A stretch of DNA of 64,000 nt from NCBI RefSeq assembly GCF_052055875.1, contig NZ_CP170508.1:1798001-1862000 (forward strand). The letters run 5' to 3'. The translations under genes were made by a program, and so were the position numbers. The DNA comes from Methanosphaerula subterraneus (GTDB lineage: Archaea; Halobacteriota; Methanomicrobia; Methanomicrobiales; Methanospirillaceae). The notes beneath the pieces were generated by a model that was not told the DNA's origin, made no database searches, and saw nothing but the letters and a program-made list of their open reading frames with translations. Positions 42,360-51,902 of this stretch are shown one piece after another; the stretch's first letter is position 1; every line of letters starts with the position of its first letter.

Positions 42360-44331
42360 CCGGAGCAGACCGGTGCCGGCCGGCCGCTCGATCGAGCATG
42401 ACGCAGGGGTCTCGGAGATCATCGGGGCCGTACTGCTGATCGCCCTCGTCGTCGCCGGCGGGGTGATGGTCGGGGTGGCCATCTTTTCGCAGCCGATCCC
42501 AAACCAGGTGCCGAAGGTGCAGATCGTCATCGGGGCCGACGAGAACGGGACCGTGACCCTGGTCCACAACGGCGGGGAGGCGCTGAACCCCGGCCAGTAC
42601 CGTGTCTACCTGAACCAGACGCCCTGGAGTCAGAGTTTCATCAATAATACCTCCCCTGCTGAGACCACGGCATGGACGGTTGGGAACTCGCTGACCCTGC
42701 GGGGGAGCGATGCGAACCTGACCGAGAATGTCACGGTCGAGTACATGGGCAGCTCCGGGAACGTCACGATCACCTCGGTGAGATCGGCCAAAAACGACGG
42801 GACCGAGGGGGCCGGCTTCGGGTTCTTCTCGGCACTGTACGAGCACCTCTTCGGTACGGGAACCTCCGAGGGGATCGTGCCGCTCCCGGTCAGGCAGGTT
42901 ACCCATTATGAGCCTGTCGGAGCGTACGCCTGGCCGGCAAATATGAGCCCGCAAGTCAACTTCACCCCGGCAGAAGGGGTGGCTTACATCTACGAGGTAA
43001 GCAGTAATTCGGATTATGCGACCATCGAGAATCTGCCCGGGGACAAGATTCATTTCACCGATGTCAACACGATCAACGACGCCCTGGTCAACTATGGTAC
43101 AGTGATACTGGTGGACGGCACCTACGACTGCGAAGGGCCGATCCGGTGCATCCAGAGTAACCGGATCCTCATGGCACACAACCCTGGCAGAGCCCTCGTC
43201 CCGATGCACAGCGGAGGGTACAGCGACGGATATATCAAGGTGAGTGCCCCGAACGTGATCATCGACGGACTGAACCTCTATGGCACAGGAGGTGTGATGA
43301 TCGTCGCGAGCAGTGTCAGCATCCGGAACGTGAACGTGACGAGCAGGGAACTGGGCTATACTCCTGCCGACCCGAACGAGCCACCATCGAACAAGGCCCC
43401 GATCAACGGGATGTTCTTTGTCTGGGCTGACGGCCAGAACATCGACAATGTCGAGTTCTACAACTGCACAGCCCGCGAGTGCAACACCCACGGCTGGAAC
43501 ATGAACCAGAACTGGAACGGACAACCGTACGCCATCAGCAACACCAGATTTGTAAACTGCAGAGCCTCGTACTGTGGATATGGGGAAGCGGGTGATACCT
43601 GGGCAGGCAACAGCGGTAATACTGTCACTGCCGACCACGCATCCCGCTCTGAGTGGATCACCGGGTTCGACCTGCACGAGTGGCAGGATCTGATCGACTG
43701 CCATGTCTACAACTGTTTTGCAGACAACAACTGGGAGTCAGGGTTCCACTTCGAGCCCGGTGCCCGGTACGGCGATAACGGAGAGGATATCGGGCCACGG
43801 ACCAGGTCAGAGAATGTCACGCTGGACAACTGCACCTCGGTCAACAACGGCCGGTCGACCTATGGGAGCGCATTCTTCCTCTCAGGTTACTACCTCTCAC
43901 GGAACACTACACTGACCAACTGTACTTCAATCGGGAACGAAAACGCCGGGTTCTATGTCCACGGCGGCACCAACTCCCAGTTCATCAACTGCAAGGACAC
44001 CGGGAGCAAAAAGGCCGGGTTCTTTGTGATCAAAGGGTCGAGCGACATCACCATCGAAAACTGCACCTCGAGGAACAACCCGAAGTTTGCTCTCTGGGCC
44101 GCGTTCACCGAGAATCTGCAGGTGACAAAATTCCACCAGGTCAATGCCAATACTGATGGTTATCAGGGAACCCAATCGATCCTCGGGTGGTACAAGGACG
44201 ATTCACGGTACGGGCTGCCGGTGACCGACTCGAACATTGAGATCATCTCAAACACAAATACCCTGCCGATCATCAACAAGGACGGGAGCGGTAATACCTA
44301 CGAACTCATCTATGATCCAACCATCTCCTGA
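42346..44331 (+). CDS. pilin-type N-terminus fused to beta-helix surface protein (pair 1, long form)
   Basis: 661 residues. A pilin-type signal and helix, HDAGVSEIIGAVLLIALVVAGG (about 20-50), and the family beta domain VTLVHNGGEALNPGQYRVYL, then a Pro-rich linker and a beta-helix from about 245 to 640 with FFVWADGQNIDNVEFYNCTA, GFHFEPGARYGDNGEDIG and NAGFYVHGGTNSQF. The beta-helix is the same module as in the tandem genes at 15-19 kb and 39128. Being built on a pilin stem, it could be a tip or side component of a pilus, or a pilin-anchored surface protein. Translationally coupled to the short pilin gene before it. Confidence 0.83.
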   Translation: MSGSDRSRPVPAGRSIEHDAGVSEIIGAVLLIALVVAGGVMVGVAIFSQPIPNQVPKVQIVIGADENGTVTLVHNGGEALNPGQYRVYLNQTPWSQSFINNTSPAETTAWTVGNSLTLRGSDANLTENVTVEYMGSSGNVTITSVRSAKNDGTEGAGFGFFSALYEHLFGTGTSEGIVPLPVRQVTHYEPVGAYAWPANMSPQVNFTPAEGVAYIYEVSSNSDYATIENLPGDKIHFTDVNTINDALVNYGTVILVDGTYDCEGPIRCIQSNRILMAHNPGRALVPMHSGGYSDGYIKVSAPNVIIDGLNLYGTGGVMIVASSVSIRNVNVTSRELGYTPADPNEPPSNKAPINGMFFVWADGQNIDNVEFYNCTARECNTHGWNMNQNWNGQPYAISNTRFVNCRASYCGYGEAGDTWAGNSGNTVTADHASRSEWITGFDLHEWQDLIDCHVYNCFADNNWESGFHFEPGARYGDNGEDIGPRTRSENVTLDNCTSVNNGRSTYGSAFFLSGYYLSRNTTLTNCTSIGNENAGFYVHGGTNSQFINCKDTGSKKAGFFVIKGSSDITIENCTSRNNPKFALWAAFTENLQVTKFHQVNANTDGYQGTQSILGWYKDDSRYGLPVTDSNIEIISNTNTLPIINKDGSGNTYELIYDPTIS

Positions 44332-44393
44332 GCAGGGCAGAACCTCCTTCAACCCTGCCACCCGGTACTGCTTTTTCACCCGCAAAGCAATAA

Positions 44394-44409
44394 CTCAACT
44401 ATTATATAT
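44394..44409 (+). promoter_or_regulatory. TATA box of the second pilin pair
   Basis: caactattatatatttgg lies 32-47 bases before ATG 44441, in a gap of 109 bases after the first pair, so the second pair can be expressed separately. Confidence 0.55.
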
Positions 44410-44440
44410 TTGGTGAATGCTTAGGGTACACTGCTGAAGA

Positions 44441-45496
44441 ATGTCCCCGGGTCTGGATGATGAAGCGTTATCAGAGGTTGTCGGCTTTGTTCTGATACTC
44501 GCGCTCGTTATGGCTGCTATTTCGCTGTACATAACGTATGTTCTGCCGGCCCAGGGGCGCGAGGACGAGATCCAGAAGATGGGGGATGTACGGGACTGGT
44601 TCGTCAACTACAAGACCCAGGTGGACACGCTCTGGATGAACAGTCCGCCGCATGTTCCTTCACCGTCTGACACCTTATCTCCATCCTACCACTACCCTCG
44701 TTCTCAGGATGCCAGTTCTATGGATGCTCTGAGCTGGTTGTATACAAACCAGACAGAACTGTTCGACATAACCTCCGGCGGGACGACCCTCTCCCAGGTG
44801 ATCGACCCGGCCACCGGCAGCGGCACGACACCAGCCCGGATGTTCATTCCAATCCTCGCCCCGATCCGCTCGTCGGCCAGGGTCGGGCTTCCCGAATATC
44901 ATGAGACCTTAACAATCACCACCAACAGCACCAGTGACTATGCCAATGTATCCCTGCGGGGGTTGGAGTTCCAGTCGCAGAACAACTACTGGATCCAGCA
45001 GACCTACACCTACCAGGACGGCGGGGTCTTCCTGGTCCAGAATGCCACCAGTGGCAATGCCGACATCTCGGTGCTGGCCTATCCGGCGATCTCGATCGTC
45101 AATGCAACCACCAGTCCAGAGGTGAACCTCATGCTGGTCAACATGATCGGGACCGAGGAGGGAGTGATCGGCACCTCCTCGCCGGTGATGGTCAGGACCT
45201 GGCTGAACGACCCTCCGGACTATGTGATAGCCAACAAAAACTTCACCAATGTTACGCTGACCGCCCATACGAGAAGCCGGCCCTATGCCCAGATGTGGGC
45301 TGACATCTTTAACAACACGGTCAGGAACGGTCTCATCAACAGCACCGCCACGGCTGACTCTTATCCCAAAGTCACATACGGCGACAACAACGCATCGATT
45401 ACGATCGACGCCCCCCAGAACACCTCTGTGAACCTGACTGTATCGCAAGCGAACTACACTGCACACCTGCAGAATGTGCAGTCCTTAATGGAGTGA
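44441..45496 (+). CDS. archaeal type IV pilin-like protein (short form, pair 2)
   Basis: 351 residues, paralogue of the protein at 41373. Pilin motif DDEALSEVVGFVLILALVMAAIS, then PAQGREDEIQKMGDVRDWFVNYKTQVDTLWMNS, a variable stretch, and the shared segment FQSQNNYWIQQTYTYQDGG. The C-terminus TVSQANYTAHLQNVQ matches LDLTQAEYRVTLQNVG in the other. No known enzyme domain. The long-form gene follows 6 bases after its stop, repeating the order seen in pair 1. Confidence 0.82.
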   Translation: MSPGLDDEALSEVVGFVLILALVMAAISLYITYVLPAQGREDEIQKMGDVRDWFVNYKTQVDTLWMNSPPHVPSPSDTLSPSYHYPRSQDASSMDALSWLYTNQTELFDITSGGTTLSQVIDPATGSGTTPARMFIPILAPIRSSARVGLPEYHETLTITTNSTSDYANVSLRGLEFQSQNNYWIQQTYTYQDGGVFLVQNATSGNADISVLAYPAISIVNATTSPEVNLMLVNMIGTEEGVIGTSSPVMVRTWLNDPPDYVIANKNFTNVTLTAHTRSRPYAQMWADIFNNTVRNGLINSTATADSYPKVTYGDNNASITIDAPQNTSVNLTVSQANYTAHLQNVQSLME

Positions 45497-45502
45497 CCTA
45501 GA

Positions 45503-48052
45503 ATGAAGCATCATAAGGATCACCGGGGTTCCTCCGGTGAAGAACGGCAACGATGGCACGAATGGGGCGTATCAGAGGTGATCGGTGTCGTCCTGCTCCT
45601 CTCTCTGGTAGTCGTCGGCGGCACTGTCGTCGGGACGCAGCTCCTCTCCCAGCCGGCGCCCAAAGAGATCCCGAATGTGAACTTCCTGGCGAACTATGAG
45701 CCGGGAACCCTGACCCTGTACCATACCGGAGGGGATACCCTCCCCAACGGGGACTACAAGTTCGTGGTGCAGTACGAGGATGGTAGAACAGAAAATTTCA
45801 CCAGACCCGACTGGTCATCCGGAAAGTCACTCGACTACCCGGCCACATCACAGCCGGCCAAGGTGACCCTGGTCTATACCGGCAAAGGGGCCGGCGAGAC
45901 GGCGCTCCGATCGGTGGTGATCGGGGATATGGGCAAAAATTACCAGGGCCCCTCTTCGGAATCCAACACAACAGTGACAGTAACCCCGACAGTGACGGAA
46001 ACCGTCACAGTAACACCAACAGAAACCGTGACGGTAACACCGACGGAAACCGTTACAGTAACGCCGACGGAAACAGTGACGGTAACACCGACGGTGACAG
46101 AAACAGCGCCGGCACACTACACCATCACCCCGATATTCGATGCTCTGAGAGGCAACATCACCTGCAACGGCACTCAGTTAGTGAACAATACTCCATTCGA
46201 GGTTGACGCAGGAGATAAACCGATGCTCGAATTCCTGTACTCCACGGGGTTCAAATTCGACAACGCACTCATCAGCGGGGACAGGGGCGCATCCATACCG
46301 GTGACAGCAAGTCCATACACCTTCACCACCGGTATTGACCAGAACTACACGGTCACGGCGAACTTCTCAGAGGTAGCCCCGCCGGTGCCGGCACACTACA
46401 CCATCACCCCGATATTCGATGCTCTGAGAGGGAACATCACCTGCAACGGCACTCACCTGGTGAACAATACTCCATTCGAGGTCAGTGCAGGAGATACACC
46501 CACACTCATATTCACAAACCTCACGGCCGGATTCAGATTCGACAGTGCGCTCATCAGCGGGGACAGGGACGGGGCAGCCACGACGGTGACAGGGAGCCCG
46601 TACACGTTCAACAGTCCGATAGACCGGAACTACACCGTCGATGCGAACTTCACGGTTGCCATGTTCACGATCAATGCGACGGTAGGTCCGCTCGGATCGA
46701 TCACCGGTTCGGGATTACGGAGTTACCCCTACCATTCGACTCCATCGTTCAATGTGAGCGCCATCCCTGGCTACCATATCGCCAGCATCATCGTCGACGG
46801 AGTCTCCCTGGCCCCGGCCCAGAACTATACCTTCTCCCCGCTCGAGGCTGATCACACCATCACGGCGGACTTCGCAAAGAATGTGTACACGATCAACGCC
46901 ACGGCCGGCGAAGGTGGCACCATCGCGCCGGAAGGAAACGTCCTTGTGGAATTCGGAGAGAACCAGACCTTCACGATCACGCCCGGCGAGGGCAACAGCA
47001 TCGATGATGTGATCGTCGACGGCATCTCGATCGGTCAGACCGCCTCGGTTACGTTCAATCAGGTGAACGGGAACCACACGATCGAGGCATTCTTCACCAT
47101 CAACGGGGTCGGACCCTACTCGATCGCCGGGTATATCTGGAACGACCAGAACAACAACGGGATCTGGGACAGTGGCGAACCGCCACTGGCCGGCTGGACC
47201 GTCCAGGCCATGGGCAAAGGGACGGCACAGGACTGGTTCCTGGTGAACCAGAGCACGTCCGACAGCACAGGCTACTACATCATCGATTACCTGCCCAAGG
47301 ACCACTACCATGTGGTCCAGGTGCAGCACCCCGGCTGGGATCAGACCTGGCCGACCAAGCACGAAGGCTACTATGTCGACAACCTGAACCAGGGACGAGA
47401 TGATAAACACCAGCATGTGACCGACAGGAACTTCGGGAACCACATGACCGCCACAGCAGGAAACCAGATCCTGCTGAACAACCCGATGAACATCGGGGTG
47501 ATGAAGGACGGATCCTATATCCGGTTCACCGGAACCACCTGGCGCGAATGGCCGCAACCCTCCCATACCGATGACTTCATCCAGATGGCCTCATCGGCCA
47601 CCCTCTCACCAGGGCTCGATATCGATAGCGAAGGCAAGATCAGGATCCCCTGGCAGACCGAAGTCACGATCATGATGAACGGTGACCAGGCAAACGGACA
47701 GATCTACATATCTGATACAAAAATCAGTACATTTGAATTCGACAATGTCAAGGTATACTTCAACGGGAACCTGGCCGCCACCGGTAAGATCACCGGAATC
47801 TGGGTGAATGGATACACCAACTGGCAGTCCACGCTCACCTATGTGATGGGATCCTACAACGCAGGGGCACAGTTCGTGGTCGACGGGAACAATATCATCA
47901 ATCCCCCCTGGTGGCCATATCAGGACTGGGGGGTCAAAGTGTATGGTATCTCCCCGCAGAGTGCCCCCTACAGCAACGTCTTGAACTTCAACTACAAGGA
48001 GGGGAAGACCTACCTGGTCTGCAGTGGAAGTTATGACCTGTTCACTGCCTGA
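45503..48052 (+). CDS. pilin-type N-terminus on giant multi-domain surface protein (pair 2, long form)
   Basis: 849 residues. Pilin motif HEWGVSEVIGVVLLLSLVVVGG (about 19-45) and the shared beta domain LTLYHTGGDTLPNG. Then a Thr/Pro/Val stalk of TVTPTE-type 8-residue repeats (156-200), two near-identical B-repeat-like units starting PAHYTITPIFDAL (201 and 294), two more divergent copies to about 535, an SdrD B-like domain (SIAGYIWNDQNNNGIWDSGE, about 538-650; Ca-binding type in bacteria) and a C-terminal beta domain shared with the gene at 48328. No C-terminal anchor, so the pilin helix is the only link to the cell. Likely adhesin or pilus-associated protein. Confidence 0.84.
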   Translation: MKHHKDHRGSSGEERQRWHEWGVSEVIGVVLLLSLVVVGGTVVGTQLLSQPAPKEIPNVNFLANYEPGTLTLYHTGGDTLPNGDYKFVVQYEDGRTENFTRPDWSSGKSLDYPATSQPAKVTLVYTGKGAGETALRSVVIGDMGKNYQGPSSESNTTVTVTPTVTETVTVTPTETVTVTPTETVTVTPTETVTVTPTVTETAPAHYTITPIFDALRGNITCNGTQLVNNTPFEVDAGDKPMLEFLYSTGFKFDNALISGDRGASIPVTASPYTFTTGIDQNYTVTANFSEVAPPVPAHYTITPIFDALRGNITCNGTHLVNNTPFEVSAGDTPTLIFTNLTAGFRFDSALISGDRDGAATTVTGSPYTFNSPIDRNYTVDANFTVAMFTINATVGPLGSITGSGLRSYPYHSTPSFNVSAIPGYHIASIIVDGVSLAPAQNYTFSPLEADHTITADFAKNVYTINATAGEGGTIAPEGNVLVEFGENQTFTITPGEGNSIDDVIVDGISIGQTASVTFNQVNGNHTIEAFFTINGVGPYSIAGYIWNDQNNNGIWDSGEPPLAGWTVQAMGKGTAQDWFLVNQSTSDSTGYYIIDYLPKDHYHVVQVQHPGWDQTWPTKHEGYYVDNLNQGRDDKHQHVTDRNFGNHMTATAGNQILLNNPMNIGVMKDGSYIRFTGTTWREWPQPSHTDDFIQMASSATLSPGLDIDSEGKIRIPWQTEVTIMMNGDQANGQIYISDTKISTFEFDNVKVYFNGNLAATGKITGIWVNGYTNWQSTLTYVMGSYNAGAQFVVDGNNIINPPWWPYQDWGVKVYGISPQSAPYSNVLNFNYKEGKTYLVCSGSYDLFTA
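45968..46105. repeat. 24-base tandem repeats coding a TVTPTE stalk
   Basis: Five or so units close to acagtaacaccaacagaaac run in tandem and code for T-V-T-P-T-(E/V)-T-V. Small variations show separate age of the copies. They form a rigid, probably O-glycosylated, stalk. Confidence 0.75.
46108..46497. repeat. 279-base tandem duplication inside the surface-protein gene
   Basis: About 110 bases beginning gccggcacactacaccatca at 46108 recur at 46387 almost unchanged, while the rest of each 93-codon unit has diverged. The pattern fits a duplication with later conversion of its first third. Confidence 0.75.
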
Positions 48053-48327
48053 AGCAGGCATCCACTCATCCACCATTTTTACCGTGCCCGGCCTGGAGGG
48101 ATACCGGTGATGCTCTCGTCTGGTCGTCATCAGATCTCTGCTCTGTCAGAGGAAGGGATACCCGATTCCAGGCCAGAGGCAGAGCGGACCGGGGCCGGAG
48201 AACAGGGTCTCCCAAAGAGCGTACACCTGACTGGTGTGCTCAATCAGAGAGGGTTATCAGGAAGCGTCGACCACTATCTTACTATCTTTCGCAGCTCTGC
48301 CTATCGGGCTGCAGGTGTACCATAACC

Positions 48328-51300
48328 ATGGAGAATAACGAAGGAAACGCTGAGATCATGGGGGTCGTCCTGCTGATCGCGATCTTTGTCGGCGCCATCA
48401 CCCTGATGGGTGTCATGATGCTCTCAGCTCCGCAGCCGGAGAAGGTGCCGGCCGTGGCCTTCGACTTCTGGAGTGATGAAAATAACAAGAGCGTCTCGCT
48501 GATCCACCGCGGCGGAGAGACGCTGAACCTGAACGGGACCGTGTTGAGGGTCATCTACAGCAATGGTACCACCAGTGAAAATCCCTCTGTCATTATTGAT
48601 GGAGGAACCCCGGATTATTGGACACATATATCATCCTCTTCTTCGTCCTCTCCCTACAGTATCGGCGATGTCATCAATCTCACGGCATCTGCAGGAAGCA
48701 TCGACCAGGTGCAGTTGATCTGGCCGGGCACCGGCAGCGGCGGATCGGTGCTGCTCGGGGCATGGTCGACGAACAGCAGCAGCGGGAAGAACCCGCCGGC
48801 CGCCGTCACCGGTGCGGTGCCGATCACGTTCCCGTACCCCTCGGAGGGGCCGATCCGGGCGCAGCCGACGCAGACGCCGGCGGTACCGTGGGTGTACTTC
48901 ATCGCAGACAAAACAGCGGTCAACGAAACAGCGCTGGGGATCAACTTCACCAACCTGACCGAAAACCAGGGGAACTATGGGTTATTGTGGAACTTTGAGG
49001 ACGAGGACACCACCCCCAGTCTGACCAGATCAATCACGCATACTTATTCAGAACCTGCCTGGCCCTCCAACATAGAGAACTATACCGTGAAACTGACCCT
49101 GACCGATGGCAATAACCCGACCCAGTACAACCTCTCCAGACTGGACTACATATCCGTCTATAAAGCACCGCATGCACTGTTCAGAACCTCTCCTGACATC
49201 GAAGGAAATTCCCCCTTCACCGTATCATTCCATGATGAATCGACAGGATATGTGACCGACTGGCTCTGGACCTTCGGTGATGGAGAGACCTTAAATCAAC
49301 AAAATCCAATCCATGAGTTCACGTACATCCCTGGATATAACCCATCGAATTATACAGTGATACTGAAAGCAATCGATCCTTTTGAATCGAAGCAGTCTGA
49401 TCCTGTAATTATTAAGGTCCACCAGCCATTGATCGCCAACTTCACAAACAATCCAACTCAGGGATCAGTGGGAATACCAGTCCAATGTAACGACACCTCA
49501 ACAGGAGATGACATCTTCAACTGGTTCTGGGACTTTGGTGACGGTGTCACCTCAAACTATCAGAACACAACCCACACCTATGCAACGGCAGGCACCTACA
49601 ATGTCTCACTGAACATCACCAATCCGTGGGGTACAAATACCACGACACGGCCGTTCACCGTCATCAGTGCCCCGCTGGTCGCCAACTTCACCAACACAAC
49701 CTCGACGATTGGCAACTCGGAACTCACCGTCCAGTTCAAGGACATCTCGACAGGTAACCCGACCTCCTGGCTCTGGGCCTTTGGAGATGGCACCACCTCA
49801 CTCGAGCAGAACCCGTCGCATACGTATACCAACCTCGGAACCACACCAAAAACCTACAACGTCACCCTGACCGTCAACAACACCGATGAAAGCAGCACGA
49901 TCACAAAGACCGAGTTCATCACCGTCTATCCGCCGCTGGTCGCAGCCTTCGGTCTGGTGAACTGGACCTACAATGCCATGGACACCGTCCGGTTCGCAGA
50001 CAATTCCACCGGGTACAACATCGAAAGATGGACCTGGGACTTTGGAGACGATACCACCTCGGCATTCCAATATCCTGGCCCCGCCAATGTGAGTCATATC
50101 TACACCGCCGCAGGGAACTACACCGTGAACCTGACGATCGCAAACCCATACGGCACCAATGTCTCACAGCCGGCGGTCGTCAGGGTCCTGTCACCGCTCG
50201 TTGCGAACTTCACGGCCAACAGAACTGCCGGCAACGCACAGCTCCCGATCCAGTTCAACGACACCTCGACCGGAGATGGCATCAACGGCTGGTCCTGGGA
50301 CTTCGGCGACAACACCACGGCATCCCTCCAGAACGTAACCCATATCTACTCCACGGCAGGCATCTACAACGTCACGTTGACCGCCTACAACGATTATGGG
50401 AACAACACGACGACCAGAACCGACTACATCACCGTCCTGCAACCTCCCGTCGCCGCCTTCAACGGGACGCCGACCCTTGGGAATGGACAGATTAACGTCA
50501 ATTTCACCGACCTCTCCACCGGAGAGGGCATCACCAACTGGAACTGGGACTTCGGGGATGGAAACACCTCCACCAGCCAGAACCCGCTGCACCTGTACAC
50601 CAACCTGGAGACCATCCCGAAGACCTACAATGTCACCCTGACCATCAACAACACCTTCGAAGTCAACGCGACCACCCAGACCAGGTACATCACGGTGTAT
50701 CCATCGCTGGTCGCCGACTTCACGACAACCGCGACAACCGGGGACGCCCCGCTGGAGGTGGACTTCACCGACACCTCGACCGGTTACGACATCATCGGCT
50801 GGACCTGGGACTTCGGCGACGGCGTGAAGGGATCGCTCCAGAACGCGAGCCACACCTACGCCACCCCGGGCATCTACGCGGCCACCCTGACCGTCACCAA
50901 TCCGGCAGGCAGCGCACAGACCTCGAGAACGATCACCGTCACGGCGCCGCCGACGACGCCACTCCCACCAGGGGGATGGATCATCGGCACGGTCTACAAC
51001 GATCAGAACGGCGACGGACTGGCGAACACCTCCGATCCAAAACTCGCCGGCTGGACTGTCAACCTGTTGCAGAATGGAGTAGTCATCGAAACCACGACAA
51101 GTGACGCTGCCGGCGCCTACGGGTTCTACAAACTGCAGAAAGGAAAATACTACACCATCGCGGTGGTGCTCCCGGTGGGCTGGCAGGGAACGAACCCGGC
51201 AGGTGGAAGTTATCCCGATTTCCATATCACCGGAAGTGACGATCAGTTCCCGAACATCGACTTCTGGAACTACTACAAGCCGGTATCCACGGGAGGAGAT

Positions 51301-51807
51301 TTCACCCTGAACGCTGCTAAACCGGGATCCCTGGTGAGCAACGGGTATCTCCAGTTCACCTCCAGAGGTTCGGACAACAACATCGGAGTCACCGTTGGCG
51401 GGCAATTCGTACGCTTCAACGATGGAGATACCGTGAAGATCGCGGTCACGAGTACCGAAGCGGGAACGATCTATATCGGAGGTGGCCAGATCTCCACCAT
51501 GCAACTCCAGAATGCTGCAGTCTACATCAATAACATGGAAACACCTGTGAGGACGGGCCAGATAACACTGATCGATACCCATGGGGGATACAGCAACCTG
51601 ACGTCAACCCTGACGGTGACCGTTCCCTCACGGGATGTCTGGACCAGTTTCACGGTGGATCATGCACAGGTCATTGCAGGTCAGAATGACAGCAGGATCA
51701 TCAACCTGTACAATATCACCACCGGCGGTGATGGTGTGCTCAATCTAAGGGTTGGCGCGGACGTCTACATCGTAGGGAGCACCGGCACCTACCAGCTCCT
51801 CCCCTGA
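48328..51807 (+). CDS. pilin-type N-terminus on giant PKD-repeat surface protein
   Basis: 1159 residues. N-terminus NNEGNAEIMGVVLLIAIFVG is a pilin-type helix (AEIMG in place of SEIIG), followed by the shared beta domain VSLIHRGGETLNLNG. From about 186 to 875 I count eight PKD domains, each with a W-x-FGDG-type core (WLWTFGDGE, WFWDFGDGV, WTWDFGDDT, WNWDFGDGN, and so on). Then an SdrD B-like domain (about 880-985, VYNDQNGDGLANTSDPKLAGW) and a C-terminal domain (988-1159) homologous to that of the 45503 protein. Sequons are frequent. PKD stacks act as rods and carbohydrate- or protein-contact surfaces. A T-run ends the gene. Confidence 0.86.
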   Translation: MENNEGNAEIMGVVLLIAIFVGAITLMGVMMLSAPQPEKVPAVAFDFWSDENNKSVSLIHRGGETLNLNGTVLRVIYSNGTTSENPSVIIDGGTPDYWTHISSSSSSSPYSIGDVINLTASAGSIDQVQLIWPGTGSGGSVLLGAWSTNSSSGKNPPAAVTGAVPITFPYPSEGPIRAQPTQTPAVPWVYFIADKTAVNETALGINFTNLTENQGNYGLLWNFEDEDTTPSLTRSITHTYSEPAWPSNIENYTVKLTLTDGNNPTQYNLSRLDYISVYKAPHALFRTSPDIEGNSPFTVSFHDESTGYVTDWLWTFGDGETLNQQNPIHEFTYIPGYNPSNYTVILKAIDPFESKQSDPVIIKVHQPLIANFTNNPTQGSVGIPVQCNDTSTGDDIFNWFWDFGDGVTSNYQNTTHTYATAGTYNVSLNITNPWGTNTTTRPFTVISAPLVANFTNTTSTIGNSELTVQFKDISTGNPTSWLWAFGDGTTSLEQNPSHTYTNLGTTPKTYNVTLTVNNTDESSTITKTEFITVYPPLVAAFGLVNWTYNAMDTVRFADNSTGYNIERWTWDFGDDTTSAFQYPGPANVSHIYTAAGNYTVNLTIANPYGTNVSQPAVVRVLSPLVANFTANRTAGNAQLPIQFNDTSTGDGINGWSWDFGDNTTASLQNVTHIYSTAGIYNVTLTAYNDYGNNTTTRTDYITVLQPPVAAFNGTPTLGNGQINVNFTDLSTGEGITNWNWDFGDGNTSTSQNPLHLYTNLETIPKTYNVTLTINNTFEVNATTQTRYITVYPSLVADFTTTATTGDAPLEVDFTDTSTGYDIIGWTWDFGDGVKGSLQNASHTYATPGIYAATLTVTNPAGSAQTSRTITVTAPPTTPLPPGGWIIGTVYNDQNGDGLANTSDPKLAGWTVNLLQNGVVIETTTSDAAGAYGFYKLQKGKYYTIAVVLPVGWQGTNPAGGSYPDFHITGSDDQFPNIDFWNYYKPVSTGGDFTLNAAKPGSLVSNGYLQFTSRGSDNNIGVTVGGQFVRFNDGDTVKIAVTSTEAGTIYIGGGQISTMQLQNAAVYINNMETPVRTGQITLIDTHGGYSNLTSTLTVTVPSRDVWTSFTVDHAQVIAGQNDSRIINLYNITTGGDGVLNLRVGADVYIVGSTGTYQLLP

Positions 51808-51902
51808 TTCCCCTTTTTTTATCGACCACCGTCCCACCGCTCAACTTCCCAAAAAAAGCCGGCCGGCCCGGATCTGATCCGTTCGCTAAATGGAATCAGA
51901 TA
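51808..51902. other. terminator and GC palindromes before the primase region
   Basis: A T8 run (51813-51820) right after the PKD gene is a terminator. Next is the self-complementary agccggccggc near 51856, then a TA-poor stretch without a clear promoter. Confidence 0.45.

Noticed and set aside
45968..46497. Short regular repeats that could suggest a CRISPR array
   Set aside because: The repeats are in frame, code for Thr/Pro and beta repeats of a surface protein, and have no unique spacers between them. No CRISPR array was seen anywhere in the window.
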